DNA from: DASPWW01 sp963803425
GTDB lineage: Bacteria; Actinomycetota; Thermoleophilia; Solirubrobacterales; 70-9
NCBI GenBank assembly: GCA_963803425.1
Contig: CAWDMA010000001.1
Location: 1,930,963 to 1,994,962 of the forward strand
Reading direction: 5' to 3'
Length of the DNA stretch: 64,000 nt
The number at the start of each line of letters is the position of its first letter. Position 1 is the first letter of the stretch. Both the position numbers and the translations under genes were made by a program. Below are positions 34,828 to 42,620 of the stretch, in pieces. The notes beneath the pieces are model-generated. The model had not been told where the DNA came from. It saw only the letters and a list, made by a program, of their open reading frames with translations, and ran no database searches.

Positions 34828-35680
34828 CTGTCCTCCGGAACAGCCCCTCCGGACGCCACGCGAGGATCCCGATCAGGAGCACGAACGCGTAGCCGTCCTG
34901 CCACTCGGGGCCGATGCCGTATGCCGACCCGTAGGTCTCGGCCAGCCCCAGCGCGAGCCCCACCACGACCGCGCCGGTGACGTTGCCGATCCCGCCGGCG
35001 AGCGCGACCGCGAGCCCCTTGATCAGGAACTGGCTGCCGGAGTACGGGGTGAACGGGAACAGGATCCCGATCAGCACCCCCGCGAGACCCGCGAGCGCGG
35101 AGCCGATCCAGAACGCCGCGGCGGTCGTCCAGGTCGGGTCCACGCCCATCAGCGCCGCCACGTCGCGATTCTCGGCAGTCGCCCGCATCCGCCTGCCGAG
35201 GCCGGTTCGCCTCAGGGTCCAGAACAGGCCGGCGACGAGCGGGATGCACAGGCCCAGGATCAGCAGCCGCGCGTCGGCGAGGATCACGCCGCCGAGGTCG
35301 ATGCTGCCGGTGAGCGGCGCCGTGATCTGGCTCTGGTCCGGCCCCCATACCTCGACGATCAGCTGCTGGATCACTATCCCGAGGCCGACGGTGAGGATGA
35401 AGGTGGCGAGATGGTCCGACGCGAGTCGCCGGAACATCGACACGTACAGGACCGAGCCGAGCACCCCGACCGCGACCGGGGAGATCACCAGCGCCAACCA
35501 CCACGGCACCCCGGCGCTGACCAACGCGTAGCCGATGAACGTGCCCAGGATCAGGAACTGCCCCTGGGCGTAGTTCATGATCCGCGACACGCCGAACACG
35601 AGCGTCAGGCCGACGCCGACGAGCACGTAAACGGAGCCGATCGACAGCCCGTTGAACGTCTGCTGGAGAAACTCCGTCAT
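34817..35680 (-). CDS. ABC transporter permease, LivH type
   Basis: 287 residues, about eight hydrophobic helices. Seen: GLSIGSVYVLVGVGLTLVFGVSRIMNYAQGQF at the N terminus and the conserved RRMRATAENRDVAALMGVD loop. It is the second permease of the Liv-type importer. The ATG at 35680 and its GAGGG ribosome-binding site lie inside a large intercistronic hairpin. Confidence 0.9.
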   Translation of the reverse strand: MTEFLQQTFNGLSIGSVYVLVGVGLTLVFGVSRIMNYAQGQFLILGTFIGYALVSAGVPWWLALVISPVAVGVLGSVLYVSMFRRLASDHLATFILTVGLGIVIQQLIVEVWGPDQSQITAPLTGSIDLGGVILADARLLILGLCIPLVAGLFWTLRRTGLGRRMRATAENRDVAALMGVDPTWTTAAAFWIGSALAGLAGVLIGILFPFTPYSGSQFLIKGLAVALAGGIGNVTGAVVVGLALGLAETYGSAYGIGPEWQDGYAFVLLIGILAWRPEGLFRRTVEI

Positions 35681-35727
35681 GACCCTCTCGGGCGGAGCAT
35701 CTCAGCTCCGCCGTCGAGGGTCATGAC
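35676..35727 (-). promoter_or_regulatory. Large intercistronic stem-loop covering the livH start
   Basis: Arms 35676-35698 and 35705-35727 pair at 20 of 23 positions around a 6-base loop; the outer 12 pairs (GTCATGACCCTC) and inner 8 (GGCGGAGC) are perfect. The livH ATG and Shine-Dalgarno site are in one arm. It lies between the stop of the binding-protein gene and livH, a position where hairpins typically stabilise the upstream message and reduce downstream translation. Confidence 0.7.
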
Positions 35728-35735
35728 GGGCTGCG

Positions 35736-37010
35736 TTACTGGGCCTTGCACTCCCCGTTCGTGCACTTGTAGGTGTCGCTCGGCTCCACGCTGTCGGGAT
35801 TCGGGAACCGGTACGCGGTGATCTCGCCGTTCTCGACCACGTAGACGTTCGTCTCGCAGTTCAGCTCGTGCCGATCGCTCATCGTGCAGGTCCCGAACGG
35901 GCCGTCGTAGGACTGCCCGGCGAGGTTGTCCGCGATCTCGGTCGCGTCGGTCGTCGTCCCCGCGTCCGACATCGCCTGTCCGAGCATCCGGACCGCGTAG
36001 TACATGTCGACCGCGGCGCCGGGGTTGCCCGCCGGCTGCTTGTTCCCGAAGATCTCCTCGGGGTGGTAGTCGGGGATCGTCGCCTGTCGCGAGAACGTCG
36101 GAGCGAACTGCGGCAGGACGATCGTGATCTTGTCCGCGCCGGGGATCTTCAACGCCTGGTCCGGCGTCATCACGTCGTTCAGCGCGTACTGCGCGACGCC
36201 GAGCTGCGCGGCCTGCTGCAGAATCGCCGTCGCCTGCTCGGCGGTCTGCTCGGCGACCAGCAGGTCCGGCTTCTCCTGCTTGAACTTGGTCAGGATCGAG
36301 CTGAAGTCGGTCGTGTCGAGCGAGTACGTCTCGTTCCCGACCACGTCCAGCCCCTCGGCCTTCGCCGCCGCGTCGTACGCCGCCGCCGTACCCTGGCCCT
36401 GCTCGTCGTTCGGGGCCATGATCGCGACGCTCTTGATGTCCGGGTACAGAGCCTTGAGCTGCTTCATGTTCGTCCCGTACAGCTCCGCCAGGAACACCGT
36501 CGGCGAGAACAGCAGCGGGTTCTGGTCGGGCTTGTCGATCAGCTCCTGCTGCAGGTCGAACGCCGGCGTGAACGTGATCACGTCGTTCTGCTTGAACACC
36601 TGGTACGACGGGATCGCCCCGAGGTCCGGCCCCAGCGCCGCGATCGCGCCGGAGTCGACGACCGCACGCGACGCGCTCACGATCTGGCTCGGGTCGCTGC
36701 GGTTGTCCTTGGTGACCGTCTTCATCTTGTAGGTCTTGTCGCCCGCTTTGACGCCGCCGTCCTTGTTGATCGCGTCGGCGGCGAGCTGAGCTCCCTGCTC
36801 CGCCGGCAGGCCGTAGATCTGCAGCGGCCCGGACAGCTCGGTGTTCGAGCCGAAGGTGACGGTGCCTTCGCCGCCACCGCTGTCGTCACCGCCCCCGCAA
36901 CCGGCTGCGCCGATGATCGCCGCGGCGCACACGATCCCGACCACGGCCATTCCGGTCCGCCGCCGCGCCCTCCCGGCTGCGTTCGCGAAGCCACGCATTT
37001 CCCCGATCAT
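35736..37010 (-). CDS. ABC transporter substrate-binding lipoprotein, Liv/amide type
   Basis: 424 residues. The N terminus is a lipoprotein signal with lipobox AAG-Cys at about 38. The mature protein is a type I periplasmic binding fold: GSNTELSGPLQIYGLPAEQGAQLAADAINKDGG, then VKAGDKTYKMKTVTKDNRSD, and DLLVAEQTAEQATAILQQAAQLGV. It captures the substrate for the Liv-type permease. GGAGGAGAGAGGAA precedes the ATG, which overlaps the stop of a 28-codon leader frame. Confidence 0.9.
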   Translation of the reverse strand: MIGEMRGFANAAGRARRRTGMAVVGIVCAAAIIGAAGCGGGDDSGGGEGTVTFGSNTELSGPLQIYGLPAEQGAQLAADAINKDGGVKAGDKTYKMKTVTKDNRSDPSQIVSASRAVVDSGAIAALGPDLGAIPSYQVFKQNDVITFTPAFDLQQELIDKPDQNPLLFSPTVFLAELYGTNMKQLKALYPDIKSVAIMAPNDEQGQGTAAAYDAAAKAEGLDVVGNETYSLDTTDFSSILTKFKQEKPDLLVAEQTAEQATAILQQAAQLGVAQYALNDVMTPDQALKIPGADKITIVLPQFAPTFSRQATIPDYHPEEIFGNKQPAGNPGAAVDMYYAVRMLGQAMSDAGTTTDATEIADNLAGQSYDGPFGTCTMSDRHELNCETNVYVVENGEITAYRFPNPDSVEPSDTYKCTNGECKAQ

Positions 37011-37093
37011 TTCCTCTCTCCTCCTCGTGCAGCGATCGAACGGGCATCGGCGGTCAGCACCCTTTCGCCCTGCGAAATATGGCTACTGACCAT
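37007..37093 (-). CDS. Possible 28-residue leader peptide
   Basis: The ATG inside site D opens a 28-codon frame (begins MVSSHISQGERV, ends RGGERK) whose TGA overlaps the ATG of the binding-protein gene (ATGA). The start is part of the element that in site C provides the start of the RibBA-like gene, so leaderless translation from both is plausible. No family is recognised and the sequence has no obvious attenuation codon run. It may simply carry ribosomes to the next gene. Confidence 0.35.
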   Translation of the reverse strand: MVSSHISQGERVLTADARSIAARGGERK

Positions 37094-37107
37094 TCAGATA
37101 TACCACC
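37087..37107 (-). promoter_or_regulatory. Conserved element upstream of the transporter operon (site D)
   Basis: On the minus strand this reads GGTGGTATATCTGAATGG then TCA, matching site C at 19 of 21 positions. It lies 77 bases ahead of the binding-protein ATG. Confidence 0.65.
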
Positions 37108-37141
37108 TTACACACGGCTGCAGGGGCGTGTCAAGCAGGGC

Positions 37142-37176
37142 CCTGCCGCCCCCGGACGCGCGCCGGAGGCGGCAGG
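37142..37176 (-). terminator. Hairpin after the methyltransferase gene
   Basis: CCTGCCGCC (37142-37150) pairs perfectly with GGCGGCAGG (37168-37176) just past the methyltransferase stop codon. No T-run follows. It may separate the methyltransferase transcript from the transporter operon. Confidence 0.4.
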
Positions 37177-37182
37177 CACCGG

Positions 37183-38088
37183 CTACTCGGGACGCTCGGC
37201 GACCCAGACCAGCGAGCCGGGCTGGCCCGCGATCGCGTCGATCAGCGCCTCCGCGAACGGGTTCTCCTCGCTCGGGTCGGCCTCCGGGTTCCACACCGCG
37301 TGGGCCTCGGTCAGCGGCGGCTCGTGGCACTGCGATGGGATCAGCCCCGCGAACCGGAACGCCCGGACGTACTCGCCCACCGGGTGGCTGTACTCGACAA
37401 CCTCGAAGCCCCTCCCCTCGGAGTCGAACACGGGCGCCCGCCATCCGAGGACGCCGGTCACGAACGGGTGCGGGGTGGAGATCGCGACCCGGCCGCCGGG
37501 CGCGAGCGCCCGCGCCATCTCGTTGACCGCCGGCTGGATGTCGGGCAGGTGGCCGACCACCAGACCGCAGACGATCCCTTTGTAGCCCCCGTCCTCGACC
37601 GGAAGGTCGGTGACGGATCCGACGCGGAACTCCACGTCGGGAAGCTTCTCCTTCGCCTTCGAGAGCATCCCCTCGTTCGCGTCCACGCCGAGCACGTCGC
37701 GCCCCGCGTCGGCGAGGTACTTCGTATGACGGCCGGTGCCGCAGCCGGCGTCGAGCACCGGCCCGTCGGGAAGCTCGTCCATGATCTTGCGCATCACCGG
37801 GCCCTCGGTCCCCAGCACCGGGTCGGGATCGAGCTCGGTCGGGTGGTCGTAGGTCTCCGACCACGTCGTGTAGGCCTCGTTCGTGTCGGCGGGCATCAGC
37901 CCGCGCGGGTTGGAGAGGGGGGGCTCTCCGTACCCGGCGACGACCCCCTGCATCTCCCCGCGGCGGCGGGCGAGCCGGTCGTAGTGATGCTGCGTGGTCT
38001 CGCGGAGGATCGCCATCCCCTCGATCCCGAGCATGTAGTCGCCGAGGCGGAATTCGCGTGCGTCAGCGCTGGTGTCGGTCTGTGCCAT
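37183..38088 (-). CDS. Class I SAM-dependent methyltransferase
   Basis: 301 residues. The SAM-binding motif is VLDAGCGTGRHTKYLADAG at about 112-130, then GVDANEGML and FRVGSVTDLPVEDG. About 85 residues precede the core fold (LRETTQHHYDRLARRRGEMQG), perhaps a substrate-binding extension. GGAGGTAATCG precedes the ATG at 38088. Sites D and E flank it, so it probably belongs to the same regulon as the monooxygenase operon; substrate unknown. Confidence 0.83.
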   Translation of the reverse strand: MAQTDTSADAREFRLGDYMLGIEGMAILRETTQHHYDRLARRRGEMQGVVAGYGEPPLSNPRGLMPADTNEAYTTWSETYDHPTELDPDPVLGTEGPVMRKIMDELPDGPVLDAGCGTGRHTKYLADAGRDVLGVDANEGMLSKAKEKLPDVEFRVGSVTDLPVEDGGYKGIVCGLVVGHLPDIQPAVNEMARALAPGGRVAISTPHPFVTGVLGWRAPVFDSEGRGFEVVEYSHPVGEYVRAFRFAGLIPSQCHEPPLTEAHAVWNPEADPSEENPFAEALIDAIAGQPGSLVWVAERPE

Positions 38089-38125
38089 CGATTACCTCCA
38101 GGCTCGTTTCCTCGTGGCGCCGGAC

Positions 38126-38153
38126 ATATATCTCCGGAGAAGCGTAGATATAC
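38126..38153 (-). promoter_or_regulatory. Paired GATATA elements ahead of the methyltransferase gene (site E)
   Basis: TATATCT (38127-38133) and AGATATA (38146-38152) are exact inverted copies 12 bases apart. On the minus strand the second reads GTGGTATATCT, as in site D. A tiny 11-codon frame (ATG at 38127, TAA at 38092-38094) lies between this site and the methyltransferase start. Confidence 0.55.
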
Positions 38154-38176
38154 CACAGACAACCCCGGCCACGGGT

Positions 38177-39073
38177 TTGCGCGAGGGCCGGCGGGGTAGG
38201 CGAGGCCGCAATGAGGATCGGCGCACACGGGATCGGGAGGGACTGATCGCCGGCGAGGCCGGAAAGGCCGACCGCACCGCGCGGCGCGCGGCGCGCGCGC
38301 CCGCGGCGCGGTGGCTCGGGCGGGGGGGGCTGGTCGCGAAGGCCTTCCTGTTCGGGCTGATCGGGGTCGTCGCGATCGCGGTCGCGGTCGGGGAGCGCGG
38401 ATCGGCGAGGGGCCGCGAGGGCGCGCTGAAGCTGCTCGCCGGCGAGTCGGTCGGCGAGGCGCTCCTGATCGCGGCCGGGATCGGGTTCGGCGCGTACGCG
38501 CTGTGGCGGCTCGCGGTAGCGATCGCCGGGCCGCCCGGCGAGACCGGGCTGAGCCGCCAGGCGGAGCGGATCGGCTCGCTGGTGCTGGTGTTCGTGTACG
38601 GCGGACTGTGCGCGTTCACCTTCAGCCTCGTGGACGAGTCGCGCGGCACGACCGGGGGGTCGAGCACCGACAGCACCACGGCGACCCTGCTCGACCAGGC
38701 GTTCGGGCGGACGCTCGTGATCGGGGTAGCCGCCGTGCTCGCCGGACTCGCCTTGTACGAGGGGTACAAGGCGGTCTCGAGGAGCTTCCTCGACGACCTG
38801 AAGCGGTCGGAGATGGGCCCGGCGGCGAAGCGCGCCGCCACCTGGACCGGAGTCGCCGGCCATGCCGCCCGCGCGGTCGTCTCCGGGCTCGCCGCAGCCT
38901 TCCTGTTGAAGGCGGCGATCGAGTACGACGCCGACGAGGCGATCGGCCTCGACGGAGCGCTGGAGAAGATCTCGGCTCAGGCGTACGGCCAGGTGCTGCT
39001 GCTGGTCGTCGCCATCGGCCTCTTCCTGTACGGCACCTACCTGCTGTTCGAGGCTCGCTACCGGAAGATGTGA
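38177..39073 (+). CDS. DUF1206 membrane protein
   Basis: About 298 residues if TTG 38177 is used; the true start is unclear. Six hydrophobic helices occur in three repeated units, each with the DUF1206 pattern (GLVAKAFLFGLIGVVAIAVAV; then IGSLVLVFVYGGLCAFTFSLV; then HAARAVVSGLAAAFLLKAAIEYD) and a GFGAYALWRL-type segment. Function unknown in the family. A basic N-terminal stretch is cytoplasmic. It is divergent from the methyltransferase gene but has no convincing ribosome-binding site. Confidence 0.75.
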   Translation: MREGRRGRRGRNEDRRTRDREGLIAGEAGKADRTARRAARAPAARWLGRGGLVAKAFLFGLIGVVAIAVAVGERGSARGREGALKLLAGESVGEALLIAAGIGFGAYALWRLAVAIAGPPGETGLSRQAERIGSLVLVFVYGGLCAFTFSLVDESRGTTGGSSTDSTTATLLDQAFGRTLVIGVAAVLAGLALYEGYKAVSRSFLDDLKRSEMGPAAKRAATWTGVAGHAARAVVSGLAAAFLLKAAIEYDADEAIGLDGALEKISAQAYGQVLLLVVAIGLFLYGTYLLFEARYRKM

Positions 39074-39078
39074 GCGGG

Positions 39079-42000
39079 TCAGCCGGCCGGGGTGCGCTGG
39101 CGCGGCTCGCCGCCGCGCTCGGTGCCGGCGATCAGCTCGTCCGGCGAGGCGCCCTTCGGGATGAATCCCGACTTCATCCCGAAGTAGGCCGCCTGGGGGT
39201 GGTGGACGACGATCGCCACCGTCGACTGCTCCGGCATCACGGCATGGCCGTCCGACAGCGTCATCCCGATCGCCTCCAGGTCGAGCAGCCGCCATACCTT
39301 CGCGTGCTCGGACTGGTCGGGGCACGCCGGGTAGCCCCACGAGTAGCGCCGCCCCTGGTCGAGCGCGATCCCGAGCTCGCGGCGCACGTCCGAGTGCAGC
39401 CACTCGGCCAGCCCCTCGGCCGCCTGCACGCCGAGCCCGTGCACGAAGAGCTGCTCGGAGAACTCGCCGTCGCGCTCCAGCCGCTCGATCCGCTCCGTCA
39501 CCTCGGGCCCGACGGTCACCCCCTGCAGCGCGACCACGTCGAGCTCGCCGGACGAGATCGGGCGGAAGAAGTCGGTGAGGCAGATCCGGTCGTGCCTGGG
39601 CTGGCGCGGGAAGACCAGCCGCTCCAGCTCGCGCTGCCGATCGTCGGGGTCGAACACGACCAGCTCGTTCCCGTCGGCCGCGCACGGGAAGTACCCGAGC
39701 CGGGCGCGCGGCTGCAGGTAGTCCTGCTCCGCCCACATCCGCTCCAGCTTCGCCTGGAACCCCTCCTCGCCGTCGTGGCCCTCGACGATCCGGCGCCAGT
39801 CCTCGCCCTTCTGGCCGGCGCCGCCCCAGTGCAGCTTGAACAGCACGTGGCGGTCGAGGTAGGGGTACACCTCGTCGAGGTCGACCTCGACCTCCCGCGC
39901 CCCGAGGAACGGAGGGTCGGGGATCGGCACGTCCGTCGCCGCCGAGGAGCGCGCGGTGGCGTCGGTGGTGGGCGGCGCGTCGTCCTGATCGACCGGCTTG
40001 TCGCGCAGCCGCCGCGCCTGCTCGCGGACCCGTGCGACGACCTCGGCGCGGCGCTCCGCGTCGACCAGCTCGTCCATCGTGTCGAGCCCGACGAACGCGT
40101 CCTTGCAGTAGAAGACGCCCGGCTCGTAGATCTCGTCGGAGTCCTTCCCGCCTGGGTACAGGATCCGGCTCCCGAAGTCGCGGTTGATCGCGGCGCCGCC
40201 GATCAGCACGGGGTACTCGAGTCCCCGGGAATGCAGCTCCTGCACGCACGCCGGCATCTGCTTCGAGGTGGAGACGAGCAGCGCCGACAGCCCGATCGCG
40301 TCGGCCTTCTCCTCGATCGCGGCGCTGATGATCGTCTCGATCGGGACCTGCTTGCCGAGGTCGACCACGGTGTACCCGTTGTTGGTGAGGATCGTGTTGA
40401 CGAGCGACTTGCCGATGTCGTGGACGTCGCCGAACACGGTCGCGATCACGACCTTGCCCTTCGTGTGCCCCTCGATCCTCTCCAGGTAGTTCTCGAGCCG
40501 GGCGACGGCCCGCTTCATCACCTCGGCCGACTGCAGCACGAACGGGAGGATCAGCTCGCCGGCGCCGAACTTGTCGCCGACCTCCTTCATCGCCGGGAGC
40601 AGCACGGTGTTCAGGGTGGGGACGGCGCCGATCTTCTCCACGGAGCGGTCGATCCAGTCCTCCACCCCGTCCTTCTTGCGGTGCAGGATCTGCCAGTGGA
40701 GCGCCTCCTCGGGCTCCATCCCCTCGGTCGGGTCGGCGGCGCCCTCGTCCTCCTCCTCCCCCTTCTCCTCGAAGTGGGCGATGAACCGCTCCAGCGCGTC
40801 CTCGCGGCGGTCGAACACGAGGTCGTCCGTGAGCTCGCGCTCGTTCGCGGGGATCTCGGCGTACGGGGTGATGTGGTTCGGGTTCACCATCGCGAGGTCG
40901 AGCCCGGCCTCGACGCAGTGGTGCAGGAACACCGAGTTGAGCGCCGCGCGGGCGGGCGGGGACACCCCGAAGGAGACGTTCGATACCCCCAGCGAGGTCT
41001 TCACCCCAGGGATCTCGGCCTTGATCCGCCTGATTCCCTCGATCGTTGCGACCGCGGAGGGCCGCCACTCCTCGTCCCCAGTGGTGAGCGTGAAGGTGAG
41101 CGCGTCGAAGATCAGCGCCTCGGGGTCGAGGCCGTGCTCGTCGCAGCACAGCTCATGGATCCGCCTCGCCACCTCGAGCTTGCGATCGCCGGTCTTCGCC
41201 ATCCCCTGCTCGTCGATCGTCAGCGCGATCACGGCCGCGCCGTGCGCCTTCGCCAGCGGGACGACGCGGTCGAGCTTGTCGCGGCCCGCCTCCAGGTTGA
41301 TCGAGTTGACGATCGGGCGCCCCGGGGTCCGCTCCAGGGCCGCCTCGATCACCTCGGGCTCGGTGGAGTCGATCTGGATCGGCGCCGGCTGGGTCAGCGA
41401 CACCCGCTCCACCACCCTGCTCATCTGCTCGTCCTCGTCGGAGCGCTCGGTCAGCGCCACGCACAGGTCGAGCACGTGGGCGCCGCCGGTGACCTGGTCC
41501 TCGGCGACCTGGATCAGCCCGTCGTAGTCGTCGGCGAGCAGGAGCTCCTTCGCCTTCCGCGAGCCCTGCGAGTTGACCCGCTCCCCGACCAGGGTGGGGC
41601 GCGGCTCCTGGACCAGCGGGGTGGCGGTGATCATCGAGGAGACATGAATGCCGCCGGGGGAGGGGCGCTCGTCCGGGACTCGGCCGTCGACCCGCTCCCG
41701 GAGCGCGCGGATGTGTTCGGGGGTGGTCCCGCAGCACCCCCCGACGATCCCGACGCCATAGCGCTCCACGTACTCGCCGAGGGTCTCGGCCAACGGCCCC
41801 GGCTCCTCGGGGAAGATCGTCTCGCCGTCGGGGCCCTGATGCGGGATCCCGGCGTTGGGGATGCAGTGCAGCGGCAGCGGCGATGACTCGCCCAGGTAGC
41901 GGATCGCGTCGCGCATGTCCTCGGGCCCGGTGGAGCAGTTCAGGCCGAGCACGTCGACGTCGAGCGCCACCAGCGTCGTCATCAGGGAGGGGACGTCGGT

Positions 42001-42609
42001 GCCGAGCAGCATCGTTCCCGACTCGCGCAGGATGAACAGGCTCGCCTGGATCGGGACCGCCCGCCCGGTCCGCTTGAAAGCCTCGCGGGCGCCGAAGATC
42101 GCCGCCTTCGTCTCGAGGATGTCCTGCTGGGTCTCGATGATCAGGAGGTCGGCGCCGCCCTCGATCAGGGCGCCCGCCTGCTCGTCGAACACCTCGACCA
42201 GGCGGCGGAACTCGATGTTCCCCAGCGTCGGGTCGTCGCTCGCGGGCAGGAACCCGGTCGGCCCGATCGAGCCTGCGACGAACCGCTCTGGCCCGGCCGC
42301 CCTGCGCGCGATCTCCGCCGCCCTCCGGTTGATCTCGAGCGTGTGCTCGCCGAGGCCCCACTCGTCGAGCTTCAGCCTGCTGCCCTGGAACGTGTCGGTC
42401 TCGAGCACCTCGGCGCCCGCGTCCAGCATCGAGGAATGCACGCCCTCGATCACGTCGGGGCGGTTCAGGACGAGCGCCTCGTGGCACTTGCCCTTCAGCC
42501 CCCCGTAGTCCTCCGCGGTGAGGTCGAACTCCTCCAGGGTCGCGCCCATGCCGCCGTCGAAGACGACGACGCGGTCCCGGACCGCCGCGATGTAGTCGCG
42601 CTCGGGCAC
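39079..42609 (-). CDS. metH: Cobalamin-dependent methionine synthase
   Basis: 1176 residues from GTG 42609, with GGGGAGGG just upstream. Domains in order: homocysteine-binding (VFDGGMGATLEEFDL, zinc Cys in NCSTGPEDM and GGCCGTTPEHI), pterin-binding (LVGERVNSQGSRKAKELL, IDSTEPEVIEAAL), B12-binding with the axial-ligand motif DVHDIGKSLV and GGAAINRDF, and the activation domain (YFPCAADGNEL, RYSWGYPACPDQ). It makes methionine from homocysteine and methyl-tetrahydrofolate. It lies 11 bases after sahH, in one methyl-cycle operon. Confidence 0.95.
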   Translation of the reverse strand: MPERDYIAAVRDRVVVFDGGMGATLEEFDLTAEDYGGLKGKCHEALVLNRPDVIEGVHSSMLDAGAEVLETDTFQGSRLKLDEWGLGEHTLEINRRAAEIARRAAGPERFVAGSIGPTGFLPASDDPTLGNIEFRRLVEVFDEQAGALIEGGADLLIIETQQDILETKAAIFGAREAFKRTGRAVPIQASLFILRESGTMLLGTDVPSLMTTLVALDVDVLGLNCSTGPEDMRDAIRYLGESSPLPLHCIPNAGIPHQGPDGETIFPEEPGPLAETLGEYVERYGVGIVGGCCGTTPEHIRALRERVDGRVPDERPSPGGIHVSSMITATPLVQEPRPTLVGERVNSQGSRKAKELLLADDYDGLIQVAEDQVTGGAHVLDLCVALTERSDEDEQMSRVVERVSLTQPAPIQIDSTEPEVIEAALERTPGRPIVNSINLEAGRDKLDRVVPLAKAHGAAVIALTIDEQGMAKTGDRKLEVARRIHELCCDEHGLDPEALIFDALTFTLTTGDEEWRPSAVATIEGIRRIKAEIPGVKTSLGVSNVSFGVSPPARAALNSVFLHHCVEAGLDLAMVNPNHITPYAEIPANERELTDDLVFDRREDALERFIAHFEEKGEEEDEGAADPTEGMEPEEALHWQILHRKKDGVEDWIDRSVEKIGAVPTLNTVLLPAMKEVGDKFGAGELILPFVLQSAEVMKRAVARLENYLERIEGHTKGKVVIATVFGDVHDIGKSLVNTILTNNGYTVVDLGKQVPIETIISAAIEEKADAIGLSALLVSTSKQMPACVQELHSRGLEYPVLIGGAAINRDFGSRILYPGGKDSDEIYEPGVFYCKDAFVGLDTMDELVDAERRAEVVARVREQARRLRDKPVDQDDAPPTTDATARSSAATDVPIPDPPFLGAREVEVDLDEVYPYLDRHVLFKLHWGGAGQKGEDWRRIVEGHDGEEGFQAKLERMWAEQDYLQPRARLGYFPCAADGNELVVFDPDDRQRELERLVFPRQPRHDRICLTDFFRPISSGELDVVALQGVTVGPEVTERIERLERDGEFSEQLFVHGLGVQAAEGLAEWLHSDVRRELGIALDQGRRYSWGYPACPDQSEHAKVWRLLDLEAIGMTLSDGHAVMPEQSTVAIVVHHPQAAYFGMKSGFIPKGASPDELIAGTERGGEPRQRTPAG

Positions 42610-42620
42610 GCCCTCCCCGC

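Noticed and set aside
37135..37146. GCAGGGCCCTGC palindrome as an operator
   Set aside because: It overlaps the hairpin after the methyltransferase gene, and short GC palindromes are expected at this composition.
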